Source: CAZCYE01 sp964502775 (GTDB taxonomy: Bacteria; Actinomycetota; Acidimicrobiia; IMCC26256; PALSA-555). Taken from it: 13,677 bases of DNA. Location: positions 1 through 13,677 of the forward strand of contig CAZCYE010000042.1 of NCBI GenBank assembly GCA_964502775.1, given 5' to 3'. Each line of letters starts with the position of its first letter. The first letter of the stretch is position 1. Shown piece after piece: positions 1 through 6,183 of this stretch. A program made the position numbers and the translations under genes. The notes beneath the pieces are model-generated. The model worked only from the letters and a program-made list of their open reading frames with translations, ran no database searches and was not told the origin of the DNA.

Positions 1-134
1 GCCACGGCAGACGAGGCCGGCCTTGCGGCCGGGGCGGCCAGGGCGATCGGGCCGGTCGCGGCGAGGACCGCCAGCGTCGCCAACACGGCAACGAGCGGGC
101 GCGACGGGGGGCGGCGGCGATGGAGCGGGGCCAC
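1..134 (-). CDS. N-terminal fragment of an exported protein (signal peptide), truncated by the window edge
   Basis: Reading leftward from a GTG at 134 there is an open frame of 44 codons to the window edge. It starts MAPLHRRRPPSRPLVAVLAT (GTG read as Met) and continues through a hydrophobic Ala/Leu/Val stretch to ALAAPAA. This is a textbook signal peptide: a basic n-region (HRRR plus Arg), a core of about 20 residues, and an AxA cleavage site near residues 31-35. No lipobox cysteine is visible in the part present. An in-frame GTG at 152 is an alternative start; neither has a good ribosome binding site. The mature protein lies outside the window, so no function can be assigned. The gene is on the same strand as the ABC importer operon and about 220 nt downstream of it, so read-through is possible but unproven. 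Confidence 0.55.
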   Translation of the reverse strand, partial: MAPLHRRRPPSRPLVAVLATLAVLAATGPIALAAPAARPASSAV

Positions 135-355
135 GAAGGGACATATCGGCACCCGGGACCGAGAACCGGAGCCCCGTTTCGACCCCGAGAACGTGGGGCG
201 CTCGGCATCGGCGACCCTCGTGGGCGCAACCCCTCCGAGACTGCCCGCCGCGACACTGCCCACGCATGAGGATGTGCCCACGGCCCGTCGAGTGACCCGC
301 CGGGGTGAGGAGCTGCCGAGATCCCGTCAAGCCTCGGCCGCGGACCCCGAGTGCC
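135..355. other. Intergenic spacer between the permease gene and the exported-protein gene
   Basis: About 220 nt separate the end of the permease gene from the start of the leftmost minus-strand gene. Short open frames cross it on the plus strand, but they have no recognisable domain and look like GC-driven shadows. No convincing terminator with a T-run, no riboswitch and no repeat was found. The promoter of the leftmost gene presumably lies here, but I cannot point to it. Confidence 0.4.
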
Positions 356-1225
356 TCAGGCGGAAGTCGCCTCGTCGATCAGCCCGTAACGGCGGCGGAT
401 CTTCCGGTCGAGGGTGCCGAAGACCAGCGAGTCGACGACGATCCCGATGACGAGGATCACCACCATCACCGCCATAAGCCCGGTGGCATCGTTGAAGTCG
501 CGCTCGGCCTGGAGCCGCTGGCCCAGTGAGAACGTCCCCGGGATGGGCGTGAGCAGCTCGCCGGCGAGCAGGCTGCGCCACGCAAAGGCCCATCCCTGCT
601 TGAGCCCGGCCGCGAACGCGGGCAGGGCCGCGGGCAGCACCACGGAGCGCAGCATCGCCCAGCCCCGGGCGCCCATCACGCGCCCGGCGCGCAGCAGGAG
701 CGGTGGGATGTGGTCGATGCCGGTGATGAGGCCGTTGGCGATCGAGGGCGCCGCGCCGAGCACGACCACGAACAGGATCGCGCCCTCACTGAGCTTCAGC
801 AGCAGGAGGGCGAGCGGGAACCACGCCACCGACGGCATGGTCTGGAGCCCGGTGATGAGCGAGCCGATCCCGGCGCGCAGCACCCGGCTTCGGGCCACCG
901 CCGCGCCGAGGAGCACGCCGATTACCAGCGCGACCGCGAACCCGACCACCCCCCGTTGCATGGTCCGGCCCGCCGCGTCCATGAGCGGCCCGAACTCCTC
1001 GTACACCTCACCGAAGACCTCGGCCGGGCCCGGGAGCAGGTGTTCGGGCTTCCACCCGCTCCACACGATGCCCTGCCAAAGCAGCAGCGCGATCGCGATC
1101 GCGAGCACCTTGGGCCATGCCGCCGACCAGATCCGGGCCCCGCGCCCCTTGTGCTCGGGAAGGGCGAACTCGAGGCTGTCGAGCCCCGAGAGCTCGGCGG
1201 CGAGGTCGCGCTCAGCCCTGGCCAT
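356..1225 (-). CDS. ABC transporter permease, sulfonate/taurine/nitrate (SsuC/TauC) class
   Basis: This 289-residue inner-membrane protein would form the channel of an importer for sulfonates, taurine, nitrate or similar small anions. It has the family's expected length and an N-terminal tail of about 35 residues. About six hydrophobic segments follow, such as VLAIAIALLLWQGIVW near residue 40, VVGFAVALVIGVLLG near 95, the LFVVVLGAAPSIANG stretch, and VMVVILVIGIVVDSLVFG near the C-terminus. The cytoplasmic 'EAA' coupling loop is visible as GRVMGARGWAMLRSVVLPAA, with the conserved glycine and the final LP, where the ATPase docks. Its ATG overlaps the end of the ATPase gene by 14 nt, so the two are translationally coupled. 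Permeases of this class do not reveal their substrate, so the sulfur assignment rests on the neighbours. The family call is firm; the substrate is not. Confidence 0.9.
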   Translation of the reverse strand: MARAERDLAAELSGLDSLEFALPEHKGRGARIWSAAWPKVLAIAIALLLWQGIVWSGWKPEHLLPGPAEVFGEVYEEFGPLMDAAGRTMQRGVVGFAVALVIGVLLGAAVARSRVLRAGIGSLITGLQTMPSVAWFPLALLLLKLSEGAILFVVVLGAAPSIANGLITGIDHIPPLLLRAGRVMGARGWAMLRSVVLPAALPAFAAGLKQGWAFAWRSLLAGELLTPIPGTFSLGQRLQAERDFNDATGLMAVMVVILVIGIVVDSLVFGTLDRKIRRRYGLIDEATSA

Positions 1226-2024
1226 GGCGGCGGACCTCCTGGTGGAGGGCGTCGGTGATCTCGGCCGCGGCGTCCGCCACCTCGTGGGATTCGATCCGGC
1301 GCGGCCGGGTGATGCCGACGTCGAACACGTCCATCACCCGTCCGGGCCGGCTCGACAGCAACACCACCCGGTCGCCGAGGCGCACGGCCTCCCGTACGTT
1401 GTGGGTCACGAACAGGATGGTGAGGGACTGCTCGCGCCAGAGGCGCTCGAGCTCGTCGTGCAGGAGGTCACGGGTCATGGCGTCGAGCGCGCCGAACGGC
1501 TCGTCCATGAGCAGCACGTCCGCGTCCTGGGCGAGGGCCCGGGCGAGCGAGACCCGCTGGCGCATCCCGCCCGACAGCTCGTGGGGCAACTTGGTGGTGA
1601 ACCCGTCGAGGTTCACCATGGCCAGCAGCTCGTCGGCGCGCGCGTGGCGCTCGGTCTTGGGCTTGCCGCGGAGTCGCAGCGGCAGCTCCACATTGCCGCG
1701 CACCGTGAGCCACGGGAACAGTGCCGACTCCTGGAACATGAGCGTGCTGTTGCCCCGCACCTCGACGGTGCCGCTCGTGGGCTGATCGAGCCCGGCAGCC
1801 AGGTTGAGCAGCGTGCTCTTACCGCAGCCCGAGGCACCGAGGAGGCACACGAACTCGCCGCGCGCCACCTCCACCGAGACACGGTCGAGCGCGTGCAGCA
1901 GGTCTCCGGTGTGGCCGTAGACCTTCGTCACCTCGTGAGCGGAGATGGCCGGTGAGCCGGCCTCGGTCGGGGGGACTCCCGAGGCCGGCTCGACGGACTT
2001 CGCCGCGGTCGTGAGACGCGGCAT
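1212..2024 (-). CDS. ABC transporter ATP-binding protein, SsuB/TauB/NrtD class
   Basis: This is the cytoplasmic ATPase that powers the importer, about 270 residues. All nucleotide-binding motifs are present in order: Walker A GASGCGKST near residues 64-72, Q-loop LMFQES, signature LSGGMRQRVSLARAL, Walker B VLLMDEPFGALD, and the switch histidine in FVTHNVREA. The aromatic Q-loop environment (ESALFPWLTV) and the compact length without a C-terminal regulatory domain are typical of nitrate/sulfonate/taurine importers. An N-terminal extension of about 27 residues precedes the core. The ATG at 2024 overlaps the TGA of the binding-protein gene (TGATG). A GTG one codon upstream, at 2027, is an equally possible start. 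Both ends overlap neighbouring genes, which fixes it in the three-gene operon. Confidence 0.93.
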   Translation of the reverse strand: MPRLTTAAKSVEPASGVPPTEAGSPAISAHEVTKVYGHTGDLLHALDRVSVEVARGEFVCLLGASGCGKSTLLNLAAGLDQPTSGTVEVRGNSTLMFQESALFPWLTVRGNVELPLRLRGKPKTERHARADELLAMVNLDGFTTKLPHELSGGMRQRVSLARALAQDADVLLMDEPFGALDAMTRDLLHDELERLWREQSLTILFVTHNVREAVRLGDRVVLLSSRPGRVMDVFDVGITRPRRIESHEVADAAAEITDALHQEVRRHGQG

Positions 2025-3094
2025 CACTTCGAGGCGACCGGTGCTTCGTCGCGCTGGGCCAGCAGCTGGTTGAGGGTGCGCAGGGCGTAGATGCCCTTGA
2101 GCTTGGCCGGCTCGAGCAGACCCACGCGCTCCGCGTCCTTGGCCGAGGTGAACAGTGACGACGCGATCGGGTCCACGGTGAAGACCACGTTGTCGAAGGT
2201 CGCGGTCACGAGGTCGGGCGCGATCTCGTTTCCGGTGGCCTCGAGAATCCCGTCGGCGACTGCTTCCTCGGCATCGCGACGGTTGGTGTTGATGTGGTCA
2301 ATGGCGGCGAGCTCACCCTCGATGATCGCCTTCACCACCTTGGGGTTCTCCCGGAGGAAGTCGGTCCGCACGAGCAGGTGCGTGGTGACGTACTCGCCGT
2401 TGGGCCAGAGGTCACGCTCGTCGACGAGGACCTTGCCCCCGCCCTCCTCGATGAGGCGCGTCGCCCAGGGCTCGGGCACCCACGCCCCGTCGATGTCACC
2501 GGTTTGGAACGCCTGGAGGGTGAGCGCGTTCTCCTGGGGCCGGATCGACACGTCACCACCGCCCGCCTCGTCGGCGGAGAGGTTGTGCTCCTGGAGCCAG
2601 ACCCGGAGGGCCACGTCCTGGGTGTTGCCGAGCTGGGGCGTAGCGATCACCGTGCCCTTCAGGTCGGCCGGCTTGTCGATCCTGGGCTTCACCACGAAGA
2701 ACGCACCGCCCGACGTGGAGCCCGAGACGATCTTGACCGCGCCCTCGGACTGCACGAAGGCGTTGATCGCCGGGTTCGGGCCGATGAAGGTGAGGTCGAT
2801 GGAATCCGACAGCAACGCTTCCGACGCCAGGCCGCCCGCGTTGAACGGCACAATCTCAAGGTCGACGTTGCCGAGGCGATCGGCGAAGAACTGCCGCTCG
2901 ATGCCCACCAGCGCGGGGGCGTGGGTGGTGTTGGGGAAGTAGCCGAGGCGGACGGTGGTCGCGTCGTTCTTGGCCGGGGCTCTGGCGCCGGCGGTGGGGG
3001 CACCAATGCCCGCGAAGGTGAGACCGACGGCCAGTACACCGGCGATGGAGCCAACGACGGAGCCGTATCGGTGACGATGTGGTCGCGAGCGCAT
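2024..3094 (-). CDS. ABC transporter substrate-binding protein, SsuA/TauA-like (NMT1/THI5-like fold), free of Cys and internal Met
   Basis: This 356-residue exported solute-binding protein is the first gene of the importer operon. A signal peptide is clear: basic n-region RSRPHRHR, hydrophobic SVVGSIAGVLAVGLTFAGIG, and an AGARA cleavage site near residue 40. The mature N-terminus has the family motif VRLGYFPNTTHAPALVG; later landmarks are DLTFIGPNPAINAF, GTVIATPQLGNTQD and GAWVPEPWATRLI. The last two resemble the ligand-cleft loops of aliphatic-sulfonate and nitrate binding proteins. There is no lipobox cysteine. The whole protein contains no cysteine and no methionine after the initiator, a sulfur-sparing composition that favours a sulfur-containing ligand. 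The start is the ATG at 3094; its GAGG is about 9-10 nt upstream. Nitrate, or a thiamine precursor (ThiY-like), remains a possible ligand. Confidence 0.88.
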   Translation of the reverse strand: MRSRPHRHRYGSVVGSIAGVLAVGLTFAGIGAPTAGARAPAKNDATTVRLGYFPNTTHAPALVGIERQFFADRLGNVDLEIVPFNAGGLASEALLSDSIDLTFIGPNPAINAFVQSEGAVKIVSGSTSGGAFFVVKPRIDKPADLKGTVIATPQLGNTQDVALRVWLQEHNLSADEAGGGDVSIRPQENALTLQAFQTGDIDGAWVPEPWATRLIEEGGGKVLVDERDLWPNGEYVTTHLLVRTDFLRENPKVVKAIIEGELAAIDHINTNRRDAEEAVADGILEATGNEIAPDLVTATFDNVVFTVDPIASSLFTSAKDAERVGLLEPAKLKGIYALRTLNQLLAQRDEAPVASK

Positions 3095-3115
3095 TCCTGC
3101 GGCTGCCTCTGATCC

Positions 3116-3148
3116 CTAGTATCCCTACAAGATAAGTAGAGATACTAG
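3116..3148. promoter_or_regulatory. Imperfect 33-bp inverted repeat; candidate Rrf2 operator in the divergent promoter region
   Basis: An AT-rich pocket in otherwise very GC-rich DNA carries a dyad. Left arm CTAGTATC (3116-3123) pairs perfectly with GATACTAG (3141-3148). Just inside, CTAC (3125-3128) pairs with GTAG (3136-3139). One mismatch (3124/3140) interrupts 13-nt arms around a 7-nt centre, AAGATAA. ATCCCTA also occurs twice as a direct repeat, at 3112-3118 and 3121-3127. It lies 22 nt upstream of the binding-protein ATG and 67 nt upstream of the Rrf2 ATG, where both promoters must be. TATCTT (minus strand) and GATACT (plus strand) could serve as -10 hexamers. Rrf2 proteins bind as dimers to long dyads of about this size, so self- and operon control is a natural inference. 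Confidence 0.7.
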
Positions 3149-3215
3149 ACTACGGGGAACCAACCGGATCAAGTCATCTCGACCGGGTTCCACCGTCCCC
3201 CGGGGGTTACAGCCC

Positions 3216-3710
3216 ATGTGGATCTCCCGCCGCACCGACTACGCCACCCGGGCCGTGCTCACGCTCGCGCTCGCCGGGGACGACGAGCCGATGAAGATCG
3301 GCGAGATCGCACGGCGCACCGACACCCCGGTCTCGGTGCTCGAGCAGGTGCTCCCCCAGCTGCGCAGCGCCGGGATCGTCCGCAGTGAGCGGGGCCCCGC
3401 CGGTGGCTACCGGCTGAACCATGCGCCCGAGGACATCTCGCTCGGCAAGGTGGTGCGGACCCTTCAGGGACCGCTCGCCCCGATCGAATGCGCCACCCGG
3501 CGTGAGCCGTCCGAGTGCTCGATGGAGGTCGGCTGCACCCTGCGTGAGACCTGGGCGCGCGTCCGCGACGTGACCATCGGCATTCTCGACGAGACCACCT
3601 TCGCCGACCTCGCCGCTCGCGCCGGTGGGCGCTGGACCGCCGGACCCGACGCCAGACCCGACACCGGCTCGGACATCAAGGTCGCGCTGACTGCCAAGCC
3701 CACCTCGTAG
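3216..3710 (+). CDS. Rrf2-family transcriptional regulator with an IscR/NsrR-like cysteine triad
   Basis: This 164-residue DNA-binding regulator begins MWISRRTDYATRAVLTLALA, the usual Rrf2 opening. The winged helix follows: KIGEIARRTDTPVSVLEQVL is the helix-turn-helix and SERGPAGGYRLNHAPEDISL the wing. Three cysteines, C92, C101 and C107, stand where IscR and NsrR hold their Fe-S cluster; C92 even has the same number as in E. coli IscR. The first spacing is eight residues, against five in IscR. The C-terminal 30 residues or so are polar and probably disordered. The ATG at 3216 has GGGGG nine bases upstream. It is transcribed away from the importer operon, with the dyad between them. Cluster-dependent sensing of redox, nitric oxide or Fe/S status is likely; cysteine-free sulfur regulators such as CymR are a different branch. 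Confidence 0.9.
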   Translation: MWISRRTDYATRAVLTLALAGDDEPMKIGEIARRTDTPVSVLEQVLPQLRSAGIVRSERGPAGGYRLNHAPEDISLGKVVRTLQGPLAPIECATRREPSECSMEVGCTLRETWARVRDVTIGILDETTFADLAARAGGRWTAGPDARPDTGSDIKVALTAKPTS

Positions 3711-3711
3711 C

Positions 3712-3732
3712 CCGGCCGCTCCCCGGGGCCGG
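3712..3732. terminator. GC-rich dyad just after the Rrf2 gene; possible terminator without a T-run
   Basis: CCGGCC (3712-3717) can pair with GGCCGG (3727-3732) around a 9-nt loop, starting one base after the Rrf2 stop codon. There is no run of T after it, so termination is uncertain and it may only partly separate Rrf2 from metE. Confidence 0.25.
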
Positions 3733-3774
3733 TCGAGCACGAGTCGGGGACCCCATTGGAGCCGGCAGTAACAT

Positions 3775-3813
3775 CCGGGCACACACGGGCCCGTGTCCGC
3801 ACCGAGTGCCCGG
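3775..3813 (+). promoter_or_regulatory. Long hairpin in the metE leader
   Basis: CCGGGCAC (3775-3782) pairs with GTGCCCGG (3806-3813). Between them lies a perfect 14-nt palindrome, ACACGGGCCCGTGT (3783-3796). TAACAT at 3769-3774 is the only -10-like hexamer nearby; if it is used, the hairpin would sit at the 5' end of the metE transcript. I recognise no SAM, SAH or cobalamin riboswitch core here. It could be an operator for a dimeric regulator, a stabilising 5' stem, or chance in GC-rich DNA. Confidence 0.35.
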
Positions 3814-3849
3814 CCGCGGCTCGACCACCGAGAGAGAGGATCACACGGC

Positions 3850-6156
3850 ATGCCCCGCGCCGTCCCCGCCACGACCCTCGGCTTTCCCCGCATCGGGCCC
3901 CACCGCGAGCTGAAGCAGGCACTCGAGCAGTACTGGGCCGGTGGAATCGAGCGCTCCGAGCTCGACGCGGCCACGGCTGCCATCCGGCGCGCCAACTGGG
4001 AGCGCCAGCGCGACCTGGGGCTCGATCAGGTGCCGGTCAACGACTTCTCCCTGTACGACCACGTGCTCGACACCGCGGCGATGCTGGGCGCGGTGCCCGA
4101 CCGCTACCGCGCCGACGACGGGAGCGTGGACCTCGAGTCGTACTTCGCCATGGCTCGGGGCGGCAATGCGCACGGCCGATCGGTCCCGGCCCTCGAGATG
4201 ACCAAGTGGTTCGACACCAACTACCACTACATCGTCCCCGAGCTCAGTCCGGGTCAGCCCTTCGAGCTCACCAGCACCAAGGTTCTCGACGAGCTCGGCG
4301 AAGCTTCCGCGCTCGGCGTACCGGCGCGGCCGGTGCTGCTCGGCCCATTGTCGTTCCTCACCCTCGCCAAGCAACGGGGTGAGCGGGCCAAGCCACTCGA
4401 GCACCTGGCCGGCGTCATCGAGGTGTACGAGGCCGTGCTCGGCCGCCTGGCGGCGGCCGGCGCAGCCTGGATCCAGATCGACGAGCCCGCGCTCGTGCTC
4501 GACCTCGACGCCGAGGTGATCGACGCGCTGGCCACCACGTACGCGCGGCTGGTCGAGGCCGCATCGGACACGCGCGTGCTCGTGGCCACCTACTTCTCGG
4601 GCCTCCGCCGCAACCTCGCGCCCGCGCTCGCGCTCCCCGTGGCCGCGCTGCACCTCGACCTAGTGCGTGAGCCCGATCAGCTGGAGCCGGCCCTCGCCCA
4701 GGCCCCCAATTCGCTCGCGCTCTCCCTCGGTGTCGTCGACGGCCGCAACATCTGGCGCTCCGACCTCGACACGGCGTTGCACACGCTCGAGCTCGCCCGG
4801 GACCGCTTGGGCCCCGATCGGCTGCTCGTGGCGCCGTCGTGCTCGCTGCTGCACATGCCGTGGGACCTCGAGCTCGAGACGGGCCTCGACGCCGACCTGC
4901 GCAGCTGGATGGCCTTCGCGGTGCAGCGGGTGGAGGAAGTGGTGGTGCTCGCCCGCGCCCTCGACGAGGGCCGCGACGCGGTCGCGGAACCGCTCGCCAC
5001 GAGCGCGTCCGCCCACCGCACGCGCGCCGCCTCCGACCGAGTACACGACCCGGCCGTGAAGCAGCGGATCGCGACGGCGACGCCCGCGCTCGAGCAGCGA
5101 ACGAGCCCCTACTCGGAGCGCCGAGCCCGGCAGGCCGAGCGCTTGGACCTCCCGGTGCTGCCGACCACCACGATCGGCTCGTTTCCCCAGACCAAGGAGG
5201 TGCGCCAGCTGCGCGCCCGGTTCCGGCGCGGCGACGTCCCCGTCGCCGAGTACGAGACGCGACTGCGCGAGCTCGTGGCCGAGGTCATCACCTTTCAGGA
5301 ATCCGTCGGGCTCGACGTGCTCGTGCACGGCGAGTTCGAGCGGACCGACATGGTGGAGTACTTCGGTGAGCACCTCACGGGCTTCACCGCGACGGCCAAC
5401 GGCTGGGTCCAGAGCTATGGGTCGCGCTGCGTCAAGCCGCCGGTGATCTTCGGCGACGTGAGCCGTATGGAGCCGATCACGGTGAAGTGGACGAGCTACG
5501 CCCAATCGCTCACGCCCAAGCCGGTGAAGGGCATGCTCACGGGCCCCGTCACCATCCTCATGTGGTCGTTCGTGCGTGACGACCAACCCGAGGAGATCAC
5601 CTGTCGCCAGATCGCGTTCGCCGTCCGCGACGAGGTGGTGGATCTCGAGCGGGCGGGTGCAGCCATCATCCAGATCGACGAGCCCGCGCTGCGGGAGGGC
5701 CTGCCCCTGCACGAGGAGGACTGGGACAAGTACCTGCGTTGGGCCGGGGCCGCGTTCCGCATCGCGGCGTCGGGTGTGGCCGACGACACCCAGATCCACA
5801 CCCACATGTGTTACGCCGAGTTCAACGACATCATCGACGCGATCGCCGCCTTCGACGCCGACGTCATCTCGATCGAGGCGTCACGCTCGGAGATGGAGCT
5901 GCTGCGCAGCTTCGCCGACTTCCGCTACCCCAACGAGATCGGGCCGGGGGTGTGGGACATCCACTCGCCCCGTGTGCCCGACACCTCCGAGATGGTCACG
6001 CTGCTCGAACGGGCCCTCGACGTGCTGGCTCCCGCCCAGACCTGGGTGAACCCCGACTGCGGGCTCAAGACCCGGGGCTGGGCCGAGGTGGAGCCAGCCC
6101 TTGCGAACATGGTGGACGCGGCCCGGCAGGTGCGAGCGCGCCTCGACTCCGCCTGA
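3850..6156 (+). CDS. metE: 5-methyltetrahydropteroyltriglutamate-homocysteine methyltransferase (cobalamin-independent methionine synthase)
   Basis: This 768-residue cytoplasmic zinc enzyme transfers a methyl group from methyl-tetrahydrofolate polyglutamate to homocysteine, the last step of methionine synthesis. Both MetE barrels are present. The N-terminal one starts TTLGFPRIGPHRELKQALEQ and carries KWFDTNYHYIVPE; the catalytic C-terminal one starts TTTIGSFPQTKEVR. Zinc ligands are H652 and C654 in IHTHMCYAEF, E676 in ISIEASRS, and C737 in VNPDCGLKTRGW. All four fall exactly 11 residues after the E. coli ligands (641, 643, 665, 726), which supports an intact enzyme. Position 656 is Ala, where E. 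coli has the oxidation-sensitive Cys645. The ATG at 3850 has GAGGA nine bases upstream; an in-frame GTG at 3793 lies inside the leader hairpin and adds a non-MetE tail. A core-MetE-like gene follows after 27 nt. Confidence 0.97.
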   Translation: MPRAVPATTLGFPRIGPHRELKQALEQYWAGGIERSELDAATAAIRRANWERQRDLGLDQVPVNDFSLYDHVLDTAAMLGAVPDRYRADDGSVDLESYFAMARGGNAHGRSVPALEMTKWFDTNYHYIVPELSPGQPFELTSTKVLDELGEASALGVPARPVLLGPLSFLTLAKQRGERAKPLEHLAGVIEVYEAVLGRLAAAGAAWIQIDEPALVLDLDAEVIDALATTYARLVEAASDTRVLVATYFSGLRRNLAPALALPVAALHLDLVREPDQLEPALAQAPNSLALSLGVVDGRNIWRSDLDTALHTLELARDRLGPDRLLVAPSCSLLHMPWDLELETGLDADLRSWMAFAVQRVEEVVVLARALDEGRDAVAEPLATSASAHRTRAASDRVHDPAVKQRIATATPALEQRTSPYSERRARQAERLDLPVLPTTTIGSFPQTKEVRQLRARFRRGDVPVAEYETRLRELVAEVITFQESVGLDVLVHGEFERTDMVEYFGEHLTGFTATANGWVQSYGSRCVKPPVIFGDVSRMEPITVKWTSYAQSLTPKPVKGMLTGPVTILMWSFVRDDQPEEITCRQIAFAVRDEVVDLERAGAAIIQIDEPALREGLPLHEEDWDKYLRWAGAAFRIAASGVADDTQIHTHMCYAEFNDIIDAIAAFDADVISIEASRSEMELLRSFADFRYPNEIGPGVWDIHSPRVPDTSEMVTLLERALDVLAPAQTWVNPDCGLKTRGWAEVEPALANMVDAARQVRARLDSA

Positions 6157-6183
6157 GCGAGCCCGGTCGGGGCGAGACCGCCG

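Noticed and set aside
414..1955. Open frame of 513 codons on the plus strand
   Set aside because: It is antisense to the permease and ATPase genes, which carry every family motif. Its translation is low-complexity with no recognisable domain; such long antisense frames are usual at this GC content.
3793..3849. Earlier GTG start for metE
   Set aside because: It would add 19 residues that do not resemble MetE and lies within the leader hairpin; the ATG at 3850 has a proper ribosome binding site and gives a normal N-terminus.
3711..3849. SAM, SAH or cobalamin riboswitch before metE
   Set aside because: I looked for the conserved cores (such as GGCAACC or a B12 box) and found none; the space left by the hairpin is also short.
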